Positions 1-7,627 of a stretch of 64,000 nucleotides of DNA are shown here, one piece after another (within the stretch, counting starts at the first letter, position 1; each line of letters opens with the position of its first letter). The notes below the pieces were generated by a model, which was not told the DNA's origin, ran no database searches, and saw nothing but the letters and a program-made list of their open reading frames with translations. The position numbers were made by a program, and so were the translations under genes. This DNA is from JBEIGE01 sp040382055 (GTDB lineage: Bacteria > Pseudomonadota > Gammaproteobacteria > Burkholderiales > Burkholderiaceae_C): assembly GCA_040382055.1 (NCBI GenBank), contig JBEIGE010000008.1, forward strand, positions 1 to 64,000, read 5' to 3'.

Positions 1-194
1 AGGGGCCAGCAGGCACGCCATCGCGCAAATTTGCGGCAAACTGTAGGCATGAACCCTCAAATCCTGAACTTGAAGCTGGGCGATGCGAAAGGCGTTGGGC
101 AGGCTTGTGAGAATCAGGTTTTTTTACAGCCTCGTTAGGCCACTTGTAGCGCACGCAGCGTGAACCAAACGGAGGAAACTGCTATTCTTCTGAC
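1..194. other. Left edge, no confident gene
   Basis: No gene can be supported here. Frame 1 on the plus strand is open from the window edge to a TAG at 136-138 and could be the tail of a gene starting outside, but its 45 residues show no recognisable motif. The same stretch also has an open minus-strand frame. A possible hicA promoter lies at its right end: GTGAAC at 160-165, a 17-base spacer, and TATTCT at 183-188. Confidence 0.4.
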
Positions 195-380
195 ATGAAA
201 GTCAGCGAAGTCCTTCGAATGCTTCAGGGCGACGGGTGGGCGTTGGTCGCTACCAGAGGCAGTCATCGGCAGTTCAAACACGCAAACAAGCCTGGTCGCG
301 TGACGGTCCCGGGTAAGCCGAGTGACGATCTGGCACCCGGCACATTGAACAGCATTCTTAAACAGGCAGCATTGAAGTGA
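195..380 (+). CDS. hicA: HicA-type mRNA interferase toxin
   Basis: This 61-residue protein has the layout of HicA/YcfA toxins, small double-stranded-RNA-binding-fold ribonucleases that cleave mRNA in the absence of their antitoxin. Visible signs are the N-terminal 'MKVSEVLRMLQGDGW' helix and the 'RGSHRQFKH' segment, which carries the catalytic His typical of the family, followed by 'GRVTVPGK' and a C-terminal helix. The hicB gene follows after 7 bases, the usual toxin-first order. The only GGAGG lies more than 15 bases before the ATG, while a possible -10 box ends 6 bases before it, so the mRNA might be leaderless (inference). Confidence 0.85.
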   Translation: MKVSEVLRMLQGDGWALVATRGSHRQFKHANKPGRVTVPGKPSDDLAPGTLNSILKQAALK

Positions 381-387
381 GGTTGGT

Positions 388-600
388 ATGCGCTACGCAA
401 TAGTCATCGAAAAAGCAGAAGGCAACTACTCGGCTTATGTGCCGGATCTGCCTGGCTGCGTCGCCACCGGTGCAACGGTCGAAGAGGTGGAAATGGAAAT
501 CCGCGAGGCCATAGCGTTTCATGTTGAAGGGCTACGCGAAGATGGTTTGGCGATTCCACCGGGTGCCAGCCAGGTTGAGTATGTTGAAGTGGCGGCATAA
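388..600 (+). CDS. hicB: HicB-type antitoxin
   Basis: This 70-residue partner of HicA has the HicB-like fold signature: an N-terminal strand ('MRYAIVIEKAEGNYSAY'), the hallmark 'VPDLPGCVATGAT', and a helix 'EEVEMEIREAIAFHVEGL'. The protein ends shortly after this domain, so it lacks the C-terminal HTH or ribbon-helix-helix DNA-binding part found in longer HicB proteins. If so, autoregulation by this protein alone may be limited (inference). It is expected to bind HicA and block its active site. Confidence 0.85.
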   Translation: MRYAIVIEKAEGNYSAYVPDLPGCVATGATVEEVEMEIREAIAFHVEGLREDGLAIPPGASQVEYVEVAA

Positions 601-740
601 CTGGGCATCCCATCGAACTGCCTTCGGTTGCCGTTGAATTCAGACGTTAAAACCGCATTCAAGCAACCGGCATAGACCGCAGCAACGGGCCTTGAGGAAC
701 TGCAGCTACCAAGAGGCGTCTCTCATGCCCTTGCAATCCT

Positions 741-766
741 GCCTCCATGTAGCCTTTGTCATCAAT
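741..766 (+). repeat. Short dispersed repeat, copy A
   Basis: A 26-base stretch between hicB and the lacI-type gene matches 6514-6539 at 23 of 26 positions. Its core (AGCCTTTGTCATC) is also found in reverse orientation at 39750-39766. All copies are intergenic. The function is unknown. Confidence 0.5.
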
Positions 767-788
767 TAGTCATCTTTCGCGATAAAAA

Positions 789-802
789 TGTAAACGATTA
801 CA
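789..802. promoter_or_regulatory. LacI/GalR-family operator at lacI-type start
   Basis: The 14-mer TGTAAACGATTACA is a palindrome with a central CG and one mismatched pair per half. This is the classic operator form for LacI/GalR regulators. It lies 11 bases upstream of the GTG start of the regulator gene and overlaps the likely -10 region, so autorepression is the simplest reading (inference). Confidence 0.75.
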
Positions 803-813
803 TTGATAAATTC

Positions 814-1851
814 GTGAGTATTCAAGACGTCGCCAAACAAGCCAGAGTATCGGTCGCCACGGTGTCGCGGGTTTTTAACCTGCCTGACAAAGTCACGCCG
901 GGTACGCGGGAGCGCGTTGAAAAGATCGCCAAAAGGCTGGGCTATGTTGCCAACGCCAGTGCACGAACCCTGCGCACGCAGCGCAGTCGGGTACTGGGTG
1001 TGGTTCTGCCGACCATGCTCAATCCGGTATTTGCCGAATGTCTGAGCGGCATTGCCAGTGCGGCCACTAGGGCCGGTTATGCCATCTTGCCCATCACGAC
1101 AGATTACGAATTGGCGCAAGAAGACCGTGCGGTCAATTTGCTTTTGGCAGGAAACGTGGATGGCGTGATTCTGGTGGTATCCAACCCAGCTTCCTCAAAA
1201 GCACTTGAACGATTGCAAGCCTCGGGTGTTGCCTACGCGCTGGCTTACAACAGCCACCCAGGACACCCCTGCGTGTCTGTCGATAGCGAAGCTGCAGTCA
1301 GCGCCTTGGTCAGGCGACTATCCGGGTTGGGTCATACCCGCATCACACTGGTAACAGGCCTGCTCGCTGCATCAGACCGGGCACAACAGCGCTTGCGTGG
1401 CTACCAGCAGGCTATGACCGGTTTGAGGCTCAAAAAAACCCAGGTTCTAGAAGTGCCATTTATTGCAAGCGCTGTGGACGAGATACGCAATATGTTGACG
1501 CAGGAACAAAGACCCACAGCCCTGGTTTGCTCCAACGATTTGCTGGCCATTCGCAGCATTCGGGCGGCGAGCCTGGCGGGGTTGAAGGTGCCTGTCGATA
1601 TCAGCGTGGTCGGCTTTGACGGCATTGCCTTAGGGGAAGACCTGACGCCCATGTTGAGCAGTGTGACACAGCCCAATGCAGGCTTGGGCGGCGCGGCGGT
1701 TGAGCTGCTGTTGCAGGCGGTTGTCAGCGGTCATGCTTTGTTGCCCAGCGCCAGCGTGGTACTGGCGCACGGCTTCAGACAAGGCGAGTCGTATGCAGCA
1801 CCGCCACCGGATATCAATAAAAACGAGAAGTTTTCAGCCAAGAAAACCTGA
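814..1851 (+). CDS. LacI-family transcriptional regulator
   Basis: This 345-residue repressor begins with the LacI helix-turn-helix ('SIQDVAKQARVSVATVSRVFN'), followed by the hinge helix region and a periplasmic-binding-protein-like sensor domain ('VLGVVLPTMLNPVFAE', 'NVDGVILVVSN', 'ISVVGFDGIALGEDL'). The GTG start is chosen because it places the HTH right at the N terminus. An ATG at 788 is followed at once by a stop. It sits 53 bases before an ABC importer operon on the same strand, and the pair of operator-like sites suggests that it controls both itself and the operon. The effector is not readable from sequence; a sugar-phosphate or glycerol-type ligand is a guess from the neighbouring phosphodiesterase. 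Confidence 0.9.
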   Translation: MSIQDVAKQARVSVATVSRVFNLPDKVTPGTRERVEKIAKRLGYVANASARTLRTQRSRVLGVVLPTMLNPVFAECLSGIASAATRAGYAILPITTDYELAQEDRAVNLLLAGNVDGVILVVSNPASSKALERLQASGVAYALAYNSHPGHPCVSVDSEAAVSALVRRLSGLGHTRITLVTGLLAASDRAQQRLRGYQQAMTGLRLKKTQVLEVPFIASAVDEIRNMLTQEQRPTALVCSNDLLAIRSIRAASLAGLKVPVDISVVGFDGIALGEDLTPMLSSVTQPNAGLGGAAVELLLQAVVSGHALLPSASVVLAHGFRQGESYAAPPPDINKNEKFSAKKT

Positions 1852-1873
1852 ATTGATCCTTTTTTCACTTTCC

Positions 1874-1887
1874 TTCAATCGTTTATC
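1874..1887. promoter_or_regulatory. Second operator-like site before importer operon
   Basis: On the minus strand this site reads GATAAACGATTGAA and shares the 9-base core TAAACGATT with the operator at 789-802. It lies 17 bases upstream of the receptor gene start. It is less symmetric than the first site, so this is a weaker call. Confidence 0.5.
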
Positions 1888-1904
1888 CCAACCAGGAGTT
1901 CACC

Positions 1905-2918
1905 ATGAAAATTGCCTTGAGAAAGATAGCTGCCAGCACCTTGCTGGCGCTGGGCTTGGCCGCCAGCGGCCTGGCTACTGCACAAACTGCCATTTGCTAC
2001 AACTGCCCACCAGAATGGGCCGACTGGGCCAGTCAGCTCAGAGCCATCAAGGCCAAGACTGGCATCACCGTGCCGCCAGACAATAAGAACTCGGGCCAGT
2101 CGCTGGCACAACTGGTGGCTGAAAAAGCTGCCCCCGTGGCTGATGTGACCTACATGGGCGTCACCTTTGCCATTCAGGCACAAAAAGACGGCGTTGTTAC
2201 TGCCTACAAGCCAGCAGCCTTCAATGACATCCCCGATGGATTGAAAGACCCGCAAGGCAATTGGTTCACCATCCACACCGGTACGCTGGGCTTTATGGTC
2301 AATGTCGACGCACTCAAAGGCAAGCCAGTGCCCAGGTCATGGGCAGATTTGCTCAAGCCTGAATACAAAGGTCTGATTGGCTACCTTGACCCCGCATCAG
2401 CCTTTGTGGGCTACGTCGGCGCCGTGGCAGTGAATCAGGCACGCGGCGGCACGATGGACAACTTCACCCCGGGTATTGATTACTTCAAGGCCTTGCAAAA
2501 AAACGAGCCGATTGTTCCCAAGCAAACCTCTTATGCGCGCGTACTGTCGGGTGAGATTGCAATTCTGCTGGACTACGACTTCAACGCCTACCGCGCCAAA
2601 CACAAAGACAAAGCCAACGTGGCGTTTGTGATTCCTGCAGAAGGTACGGTCATCGTGCCTTACGTTATGAGCCTGGTAGCCAACAGCCCGCAAGCGGCCA
2701 ATGGCAAAAAGGTACTTGACTTTGTGTTGTCTGATGAAGGTCAGACCATCTGGGCCAACGCTTACCTCAGACCCATCCGCAACGTGACGATGCCCGCTGA
2801 AGTGCAATCGCGCTTTTTACCCGCCGCTGACTATGCACGTGCCAAGCCTGTGGATTACGCCCGCATGGCGGCAGTACAAAAAGCATTCTCTGACCGCTAC
2901 CTGCAAGAGATAAAGTAA
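1905..2918 (+). CDS. ABC importer periplasmic substrate-binding protein
   Basis: This 337-residue extracellular solute-binding protein has a clear Sec signal peptide ending near 'ASGLATAQT' (about residue 26). The mature part looks like the iron/polyamine/phosphonate-type receptors (AfuA/PotD/PhnS branch): 'VADVTYMGVTFAIQAQKDG', 'GFMVNVDALKG', 'PRSWADLLKPEYKG' and 'DEGQTIWANAYLRPIR'. A GGAG ribosome site precedes the ATG. It is the first gene of a five-gene operon whose last member is a GpdQ-like phosphodiesterase, so a phosphorylated organic solute such as a glycerophosphodiester is a reasonable guess, not a demonstrated ligand. Confidence 0.85.
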   Translation: MKIALRKIAASTLLALGLAASGLATAQTAICYNCPPEWADWASQLRAIKAKTGITVPPDNKNSGQSLAQLVAEKAAPVADVTYMGVTFAIQAQKDGVVTAYKPAAFNDIPDGLKDPQGNWFTIHTGTLGFMVNVDALKGKPVPRSWADLLKPEYKGLIGYLDPASAFVGYVGAVAVNQARGGTMDNFTPGIDYFKALQKNEPIVPKQTSYARVLSGEIAILLDYDFNAYRAKHKDKANVAFVIPAEGTVIVPYVMSLVANSPQAANGKKVLDFVLSDEGQTIWANAYLRPIRNVTMPAEVQSRFLPAADYARAKPVDYARMAAVQKAFSDRYLQEIK

Positions 2919-2921
2919 ACC

Positions 2922-3734
2922 GTGACTCGCATTCTCAGCCTTTGTGCTGCACCAGCGGTGGCATTTTTTGCAGCGTTCTGGCTGCTGCCCGTCGTCCAAC
3001 TGCTGGTGTTGCCATCAAAAAAAGGCTGGGATACCTACTTTGCGGTGCTGACCAACAGCCGCTATTTGCAAAGCCTGCTCAACACGGTCAGCTTGTCACT
3101 GGGTGTGACACTGCTGACTTTGTTGCTGGGCGCGATGGCGGGCATTGTGCTGGCAAGGCAAACCTTCAAGGGGCGGCAATTGTTACTGTCGATGCTGACG
3201 CTGCCGTTGTCTTTCCCCGGTGTGATCATCGGGTTTTTCATCATTTTGCTTGGTGGCCGGCAGGGTCTGGTGGCAGACCTGACCGACTGGGCGGGCTTTG
3301 GTCGCACCACATTTGCCTACGGCCTGACTGGCCTGTTTTTAGGCTACCTGTACTTCTCATTGCCTCGCGCTATTGCCACCTACACCGCGGCAGCCAGCGC
3401 AATGGATGCGCAGCTGGAAGAAGCCGCCCGCTCACTTGGTGCTTCACGCTGGCAGGTCGCGCGCGATGTTTGGCTGCCTGAGCTGGCGCCGACCACCATG
3501 GCTTGTGGCGCAATCATCTTTGCGACATGCATGGGTGCATTCGGTACAGCGTTTACGCTGGCCAGCAAATTTGAAGTGCTGCCCATCACCATTTACAACG
3601 AGTTCACCAATTACGCCAACTTTGCTCTGGCGGCCAGTTTGTCCATCACGCTGGGGCTGATTACCTGGCTGGTTTTATTTGTCACAAGGCAACTCACATC
3701 AGGCAAGTCTGGTGTGGCCACGGCTGGGGTTTAA
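2922..3734 (+). CDS. ABC importer permease, subunit 1
   Basis: This 270-residue inner-membrane protein of the binding-protein-dependent transport family has about six hydrophobic segments. It carries the EAA loop that contacts the ATPase: 'LEEAARSLGASRWQVARDVWLPELAP', around residues 165-190. It starts with GTG three bases after the receptor stop, consistent with translational coupling. Together with the next permease it forms a PotB/PotC-like heterodimer. Confidence 0.88.
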   Translation: MTRILSLCAAPAVAFFAAFWLLPVVQLLVLPSKKGWDTYFAVLTNSRYLQSLLNTVSLSLGVTLLTLLLGAMAGIVLARQTFKGRQLLLSMLTLPLSFPGVIIGFFIILLGGRQGLVADLTDWAGFGRTTFAYGLTGLFLGYLYFSLPRAIATYTAAASAMDAQLEEAARSLGASRWQVARDVWLPELAPTTMACGAIIFATCMGAFGTAFTLASKFEVLPITIYNEFTNYANFALAASLSITLGLITWLVLFVTRQLTSGKSGVATAGV

Positions 3735-3736
3735 GG

Positions 3737-4534
3737 ATGCGCGCCAACCCCAAGACTCCGGGACTGCTGATTGGCGTGACGCTTATCGTCAGCGTTTTCA
3801 TGCTCGCACCCATTGGCTTGTCGGTCATGGCCGGAATGGTCAACAACTACAGCACAGGCATCAAAAGCGGGCTGACGCTGCGCTGGCTGCAAGAGGTCCT
3901 GGACGTTTACGGCAGCACCATCAGCTGGTCATTGCTGTTGGGCCTGTTGTGCGTCATCGGCAACCTGCTGATTGGCGTGCCCTGCGCCTATGCGCTGGCA
4001 CGCAGCCAATCACGTGCAGCACGCATGTTTGAAGAGCTGCTTACTTTGCCAGTAGCGGTGCCAGGTCTGGCAACTGCCTTGGCGCTCATATTGACCTATG
4101 GCCATATGCGGGACTTTCGGCAAAGCTTTGCTTTCATTCTGGTCGGGCACATGGTGTTTACGCTGCCGTTTATGGTGCGCAATGTCAGCTCGGCCTTTCA
4201 GCGCAATGAACTGCTGGCCATGGAAGAAGCGGCGCGCACGCTGGGCGCTAGTTTTACCCAGAGGTTTTTGGGGGTGCTCGTGCCAGCCGTGCTACCGGCC
4301 ATTGTGGCGGGCAGCCTGATGGTTTTTACCTTGTCGGTGGGTGAATTCAATCTGACCTGGATGCTGCACACGCCACTGACACGGACGCTGCCTGTGGGTC
4401 TGGCGGACAGCTATGCATCCATGCGAATTGAAATTGGCTCTGCCTACACGCTAGTTTTTTTACTCGTCATCCTGCCTGTTTTGTGGGGATTGCAAGCAAT
4501 TGGCAAACTGATTGAAAAGCATCATGGCTCCTGA
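3737..4534 (+). CDS. ABC importer permease, subunit 2
   Basis: This 265-residue second permease has an N-terminal membrane anchor ('LLIGVTLIVSVFMLAPIGLSV'), several further hydrophobic segments, and an EAA loop 'MEEAARTLGASFTQRFLGVLVPAVLP'. It starts two bases after the first permease and its end overlaps the ATPase start by 11 bases, so the operon is tightly coupled. It pairs with the preceding permease to form the membrane channel. Confidence 0.88.
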   Translation: MRANPKTPGLLIGVTLIVSVFMLAPIGLSVMAGMVNNYSTGIKSGLTLRWLQEVLDVYGSTISWSLLLGLLCVIGNLLIGVPCAYALARSQSRAARMFEELLTLPVAVPGLATALALILTYGHMRDFRQSFAFILVGHMVFTLPFMVRNVSSAFQRNELLAMEEAARTLGASFTQRFLGVLVPAVLPAIVAGSLMVFTLSVGEFNLTWMLHTPLTRTLPVGLADSYASMRIEIGSAYTLVFLLVILPVLWGLQAIGKLIEKHHGS

Positions 4535-5591
4535 ACCAACACGTATTCGCATCACCGATTGCGCTAAAACCTACCCTGACGGTACGCGCGGCTTGCAGCC
4601 CACAACCTTGTCCGTTGAGCCTGGCGAAGTGCTTGCGCTGCTTGGGCCCTCTGGCTGCGGCAAGACCACCTTGCTGCGCATCATTGCCGGTCTGGAGACG
4701 CCCGATACGGGTAGCCGTATCGTTTTTGGAGATAAAGTTGTGACGACCTTGCCGGTCGAGCAGCGCGGCATTGGCATGGTATTTCAGCATTACGCATTGT
4801 TCCCTCAGATGTCGGTCGCAGCCAATATCGGTTATGGCCTGAAGATTCGTGGCACACCAGACGCGGAACGCGTCAAGCTGGTGGGTGACCTGGTTGACCT
4901 GGTGCGTTTGAATGGGCTTGAAAACAAGCGCCCCGCCGAGCTGTCTGGAGGCCAGCGTCAGCGAGTCGCGCTGGCGCGGGCGGTCGCCGTGAGGCCGCAG
5001 GTGCTGCTGCTGGACGAGCCGTTAACCGCGCTGGATGCCAAACTCAAAGAATCGCTGCGTGATGAATTGGCCGACATGCTGCGCCGCCTGCACATCACGG
5101 CGGTATACGTCACGCATGATCAGCAAGAAGCGCTGGCTATTGCCGACCGGTTGGCTGTCATGCAGTCGGGCCGGATTGTGCAAGTGGGTCACGGCGAGGA
5201 GTTGTACCGTTCGCCCAGCCACCCGTTTGTCGCCACGTTTTTAGGCCGTGTCAATCGTATAGAGCGAAGCGAGAAAGAGTGTGCGGTCAATGTCGTCAAT
5301 GTTGGCGGCTTGATGCTGCCATGCCCAACTGCATGGTCAGGTCAAAAGGCCCTGCTGGTGCGGCCAGAAGATATTGAAGTCGGCGCCTGCATTGAAGGCT
5401 GGGGTCAGGCAACTGTCATACACCGCAGCTTTTTGGGCGACCGAGTGCAACTCACGCTTGATCTGGGCGATCAACGACAGCTTCGCGCAGACGTGGCGCG
5501 CGACCACGCCGCACAATTGGGTGACACTGTTGGCCTGCGCATTGCAACCGATCGCCTGATGCCCGGTAACGAATCTACAGAAACAACATGA
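4524..5591 (+). CDS. ABC importer ATPase with TOBE domain
   Basis: This roughly 355-residue ATPase of the PotA/FbpC/MalK type energises the importer from the cytoplasmic side. Visible motifs are Walker A 'GPSGCGKTT', Q-loop 'VFQHYALFPQM', signature 'LSGGQRQRVALARA', Walker B 'VLLLDEPLTALDA' and the H-loop His in 'VTHDQQEAL'. The C-terminal part ('LLVRPEDIEVG') resembles a TOBE domain. The ATG at 4524 is preferred over an in-frame TTG at 4512 because it gives a normal N terminus. It overlaps the phosphodiesterase by an ATGA junction. Confidence 0.92.
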   Translation: MAPEPTRIRITDCAKTYPDGTRGLQPTTLSVEPGEVLALLGPSGCGKTTLLRIIAGLETPDTGSRIVFGDKVVTTLPVEQRGIGMVFQHYALFPQMSVAANIGYGLKIRGTPDAERVKLVGDLVDLVRLNGLENKRPAELSGGQRQRVALARAVAVRPQVLLLDEPLTALDAKLKESLRDELADMLRRLHITAVYVTHDQQEALAIADRLAVMQSGRIVQVGHGEELYRSPSHPFVATFLGRVNRIERSEKECAVNVVNVGGLMLPCPTAWSGQKALLVRPEDIEVGACIEGWGQATVIHRSFLGDRVQLTLDLGDQRQLRADVARDHAAQLGDTVGLRIATDRLMPGNESTETT

Positions 5592-6412
5592 CAACGTTCT
5601 TGCTTCAACTGTCTGACCTGCACATCCGCGAACCTGGCAGGCTGGCTTATGGGCGAATTGAAACCGCCCCTTATTTAAAACGCGCAATTGAGGGCATTTT
5701 GCGACTGCCGCAGCAACCGCACGCGGTTGTCATCACAGGCGATCTGACTGACTTTGGCCGGGCGGCCGAATATGACCATCTGCGCGAACTCTTGAAGCCT
5801 TTGCCTATGCCGGTGTATTTGATGCCTGGCAACCATGACGACCGTGACCAGATGCGGCGCAGCTTTGCAGACCATGCGTACTTGGGTGAAAACGGATTTG
5901 TACAGTTCAGCGCAACGGTAGGCGATCTGCAATTGATTGCACTTGACACCGTAGATAAAGGCGCAAGTTCTGGATCACTATGCAAGGAACGACTGGCTTG
6001 GTTAACCAGGGAGCTGGAGTTGCATGCCAACAAACCTGTGGTTGTCGCCATGCACCACCCGCCGTTTCAGACACTGATTGGCCACATGGACAAAATTGGA
6101 CTGCTTGAGGGTGCACAAGAACTGGAAGCGTTGATTAAGCAGCATCCGAATGTCGAGCGCGTCATTTGCGGTCACTTGCACCGCGCGATTCAAGTTCGCT
6201 TTGGCGGAACGATCGCGGCCACTGTTCCCTCACCCGCTCACCAGGTTTGCCTGGATTTGGCGCCAGACGCTGCCTCGATGTGGACGCTGGAGCCACCCGG
6301 TTTTGCAATACATGCCCTGCCTGCAAATGGCCGCCTGGTTAGCCACACCGTCGCCAGCGGTCTCTACGACGGACCGTTTCCGTTTCATGAGGGTGACCAG
6401 CTGATTGATTAG
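5588..6412 (+). CDS. GpdQ/CpdA-like metallophosphoesterase
   Basis: This 274-residue binuclear-metal phosphoesterase shows all family motifs: 'LSDLHI' near the N terminus, 'ITGDLTDFG', 'MPGNHDD', 'AMHHPP' and 'CGHLHRAI'. The length matches the class III phosphodiesterases such as the glycerophosphodiesterase GpdQ. No signal peptide is seen, so it should act in the cytoplasm. It is translationally coupled to the importer ATPase (ATGA overlap), which suggests that it hydrolyses the imported phosphodiester. A cyclic-nucleotide phosphodiesterase (CpdA-like) is the alternative. Confidence 0.85.
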   Translation: MTTFLLQLSDLHIREPGRLAYGRIETAPYLKRAIEGILRLPQQPHAVVITGDLTDFGRAAEYDHLRELLKPLPMPVYLMPGNHDDRDQMRRSFADHAYLGENGFVQFSATVGDLQLIALDTVDKGASSGSLCKERLAWLTRELELHANKPVVVAMHHPPFQTLIGHMDKIGLLEGAQELEALIKQHPNVERVICGHLHRAIQVRFGGTIAATVPSPAHQVCLDLAPDAASMWTLEPPGFAIHALPANGRLVSHTVASGLYDGPFPFHEGDQLID

Positions 6413-6513
6413 TCCCGTGGGCAAGACGCGGAGTAGGGGGGATTTGGTCGTCAGTCAAAAATCTGTAGCTGCGTGAATTTTCGCTACCCGCTCCAGCCCT
6501 CGCCAGCCAGCCA

Positions 6514-6539
6514 GCCTCCATAAAGCCCTTGTCATCAAT
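6514..6539 (+). repeat. Short dispersed repeat, copy B
   Basis: It matches copy A (741-766) at 23 of 26 bases in the same orientation. It lies upstream of a toxin-antitoxin pair, whereas copy A lies just downstream of one. Confidence 0.5.
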
Positions 6540-6731
6540 GCGGCCTGCGAACAGGGCGCCGACTTGGATTTTCAGCAGGTGGCTTAGGTGGGTTGATCAG
6601 GCTGATCTGGCGCACCAGCTTTTCATTCTCTAGCTCCGTCCAGGTGCGCGGCGGGTAACTGGGCAGCAACAACGCTTGGTTCTGGAAAGGCTGCACCTGA
6701 TTTGACTCATAAATTCTTTGGCAGCACAATG

Positions 6732-6750
6732 TTGTTGAAATTTTCAACAA
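6732..6750. promoter_or_regulatory. Perfect palindrome, likely VapB operator
   Basis: TTGTTGAAATTTTCAACAA has two exactly complementary 9-base arms around one central base and ends 15 bases before the vapB start. Position and symmetry fit an autoregulatory site for the ribbon-helix-helix antitoxin. A short hairpin is the alternative, but no T-tract follows. Confidence 0.65.
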
Positions 6751-6765
6751 AGTAAAGAGCTCACT

Positions 6766-6999
6766 ATGTCAACCGTCAATTTCAGCGTTCCTGAAGACAT
6801 CAAAAACGCGTTCAACGCCACCTTTGAGGGCCAGAACAAAAGCGCCGTCATCGCCGAGTTGATGCGCGATGCCGTAGAGCGCGAACAGCGACGCAAGCAG
6901 CATTGCAGCGCCGTAGACCGGATTTTGGCCAATCGCATCAATGCGCCTCGTTTTTCTGAGGCGGAGTTCAGGGCGGCCCGTGAAGAAGGCCGTCCATGA
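6766..6999 (+). CDS. vapB: VapB-like ribbon-helix-helix antitoxin
   Basis: This 77-residue protein begins with a ribbon-helix-helix pattern ('STVNFSVPEDIKNAFNATF', then 'KSAVIAELMRDAVER'), the DNA-binding half of many antitoxins. The C-terminal part ('APRFSEAEFRAAREEGRP') is short and charged, as expected for the toxin-wrapping tail. It shares an ATGA overlap with the PIN-domain toxin gene. Naming as VapB rests mainly on this pairing. Confidence 0.8.
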   Translation: MSTVNFSVPEDIKNAFNATFEGQNKSAVIAELMRDAVEREQRRKQHCSAVDRILANRINAPRFSEAEFRAAREEGRP

Positions 7000-7427
7000 T
7001 TTGTGTGGTCGATGCCAGTGTGGCCGTCAAATGGTTTGCAGAAGGCGACTGGGCGCGACGAGAAGGCGATATTGAACCCGCATTAGAGATTCTGAAAGCC
7101 AGCACCCGCGGAACGTTGGACTTTTATCAGCCGCCCCATTTCTTGGCGGAAGTGGCTGCTGTGGTGTCCCGTCTCAAACCAGACCGGGCACAACACTATA
7201 TGGATAACCTGGCCCAGCTCAACATCACCTGGGCCGCTCCAACAGTGGCTTACGGCCGGGCTATTGAACTGGCCCGCCAACTGGACCACCACCTGTTCGA
7301 CACGCTGTACCACGCAGTGGCTCTGTCCATTCCTGGTGCGGTGCTGGTCACAGCCGACCGTCGTTACTTTGCCAAGGCCCAACCACTTGGTCAAATTGCC
7401 TGGTTGTCCGACTTTAGTTGTGCATAG
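6996..7427 (+). CDS. vapC: VapC-like PIN-domain ribonuclease toxin
   Basis: This 143-residue PIN-domain protein has the acidic active-site residues in place: Asp in 'VVDASVAVKWF' near residue 5, a Glu in 'FLAEVAAVV', and two Asp residues in 'HLFDTLYHAVAL' and 'LVTADRRYFAKA'. VapC toxins are metal-dependent endoribonucleases, often cutting tRNA or rRNA. The start codon overlaps the antitoxin stop. No frameshift or lost catalytic residue is visible, so the toxin looks intact. Confidence 0.88.
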   Translation: MICVVDASVAVKWFAEGDWARREGDIEPALEILKASTRGTLDFYQPPHFLAEVAAVVSRLKPDRAQHYMDNLAQLNITWAAPTVAYGRAIELARQLDHHLFDTLYHAVALSIPGAVLVTADRRYFAKAQPLGQIAWLSDFSCA

Positions 7428-7627
7428 TGGCCTGCCATATCGGCACCGACTACTGCTGACTTCACGATTCCCACACACCTCTGCTGTGACCGGCTAGTCC
7501 GTTTCCCAGCGCACAGACGCCTGATGGTTTGCATGTTTTGATGGGTTTGGCAAAACTCGACGTCACGCTGCGCAAGCCGAAAGCAAGACGTCAAAACTTT
7601 GCGGATTCCATTCAATTCGGAGACGCC

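Larger units (their letters stand above)
6413..6765. other. Intergenic region between phosphodiesterase and vapB
   Basis: There is no convincing gene in these 353 bases. They hold repeat copy B (6514-6539) and, at the right end, the palindrome at 6732-6750 that probably serves vapBC. Minus-strand open frames here have no recognisable content. Confidence 0.6.
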
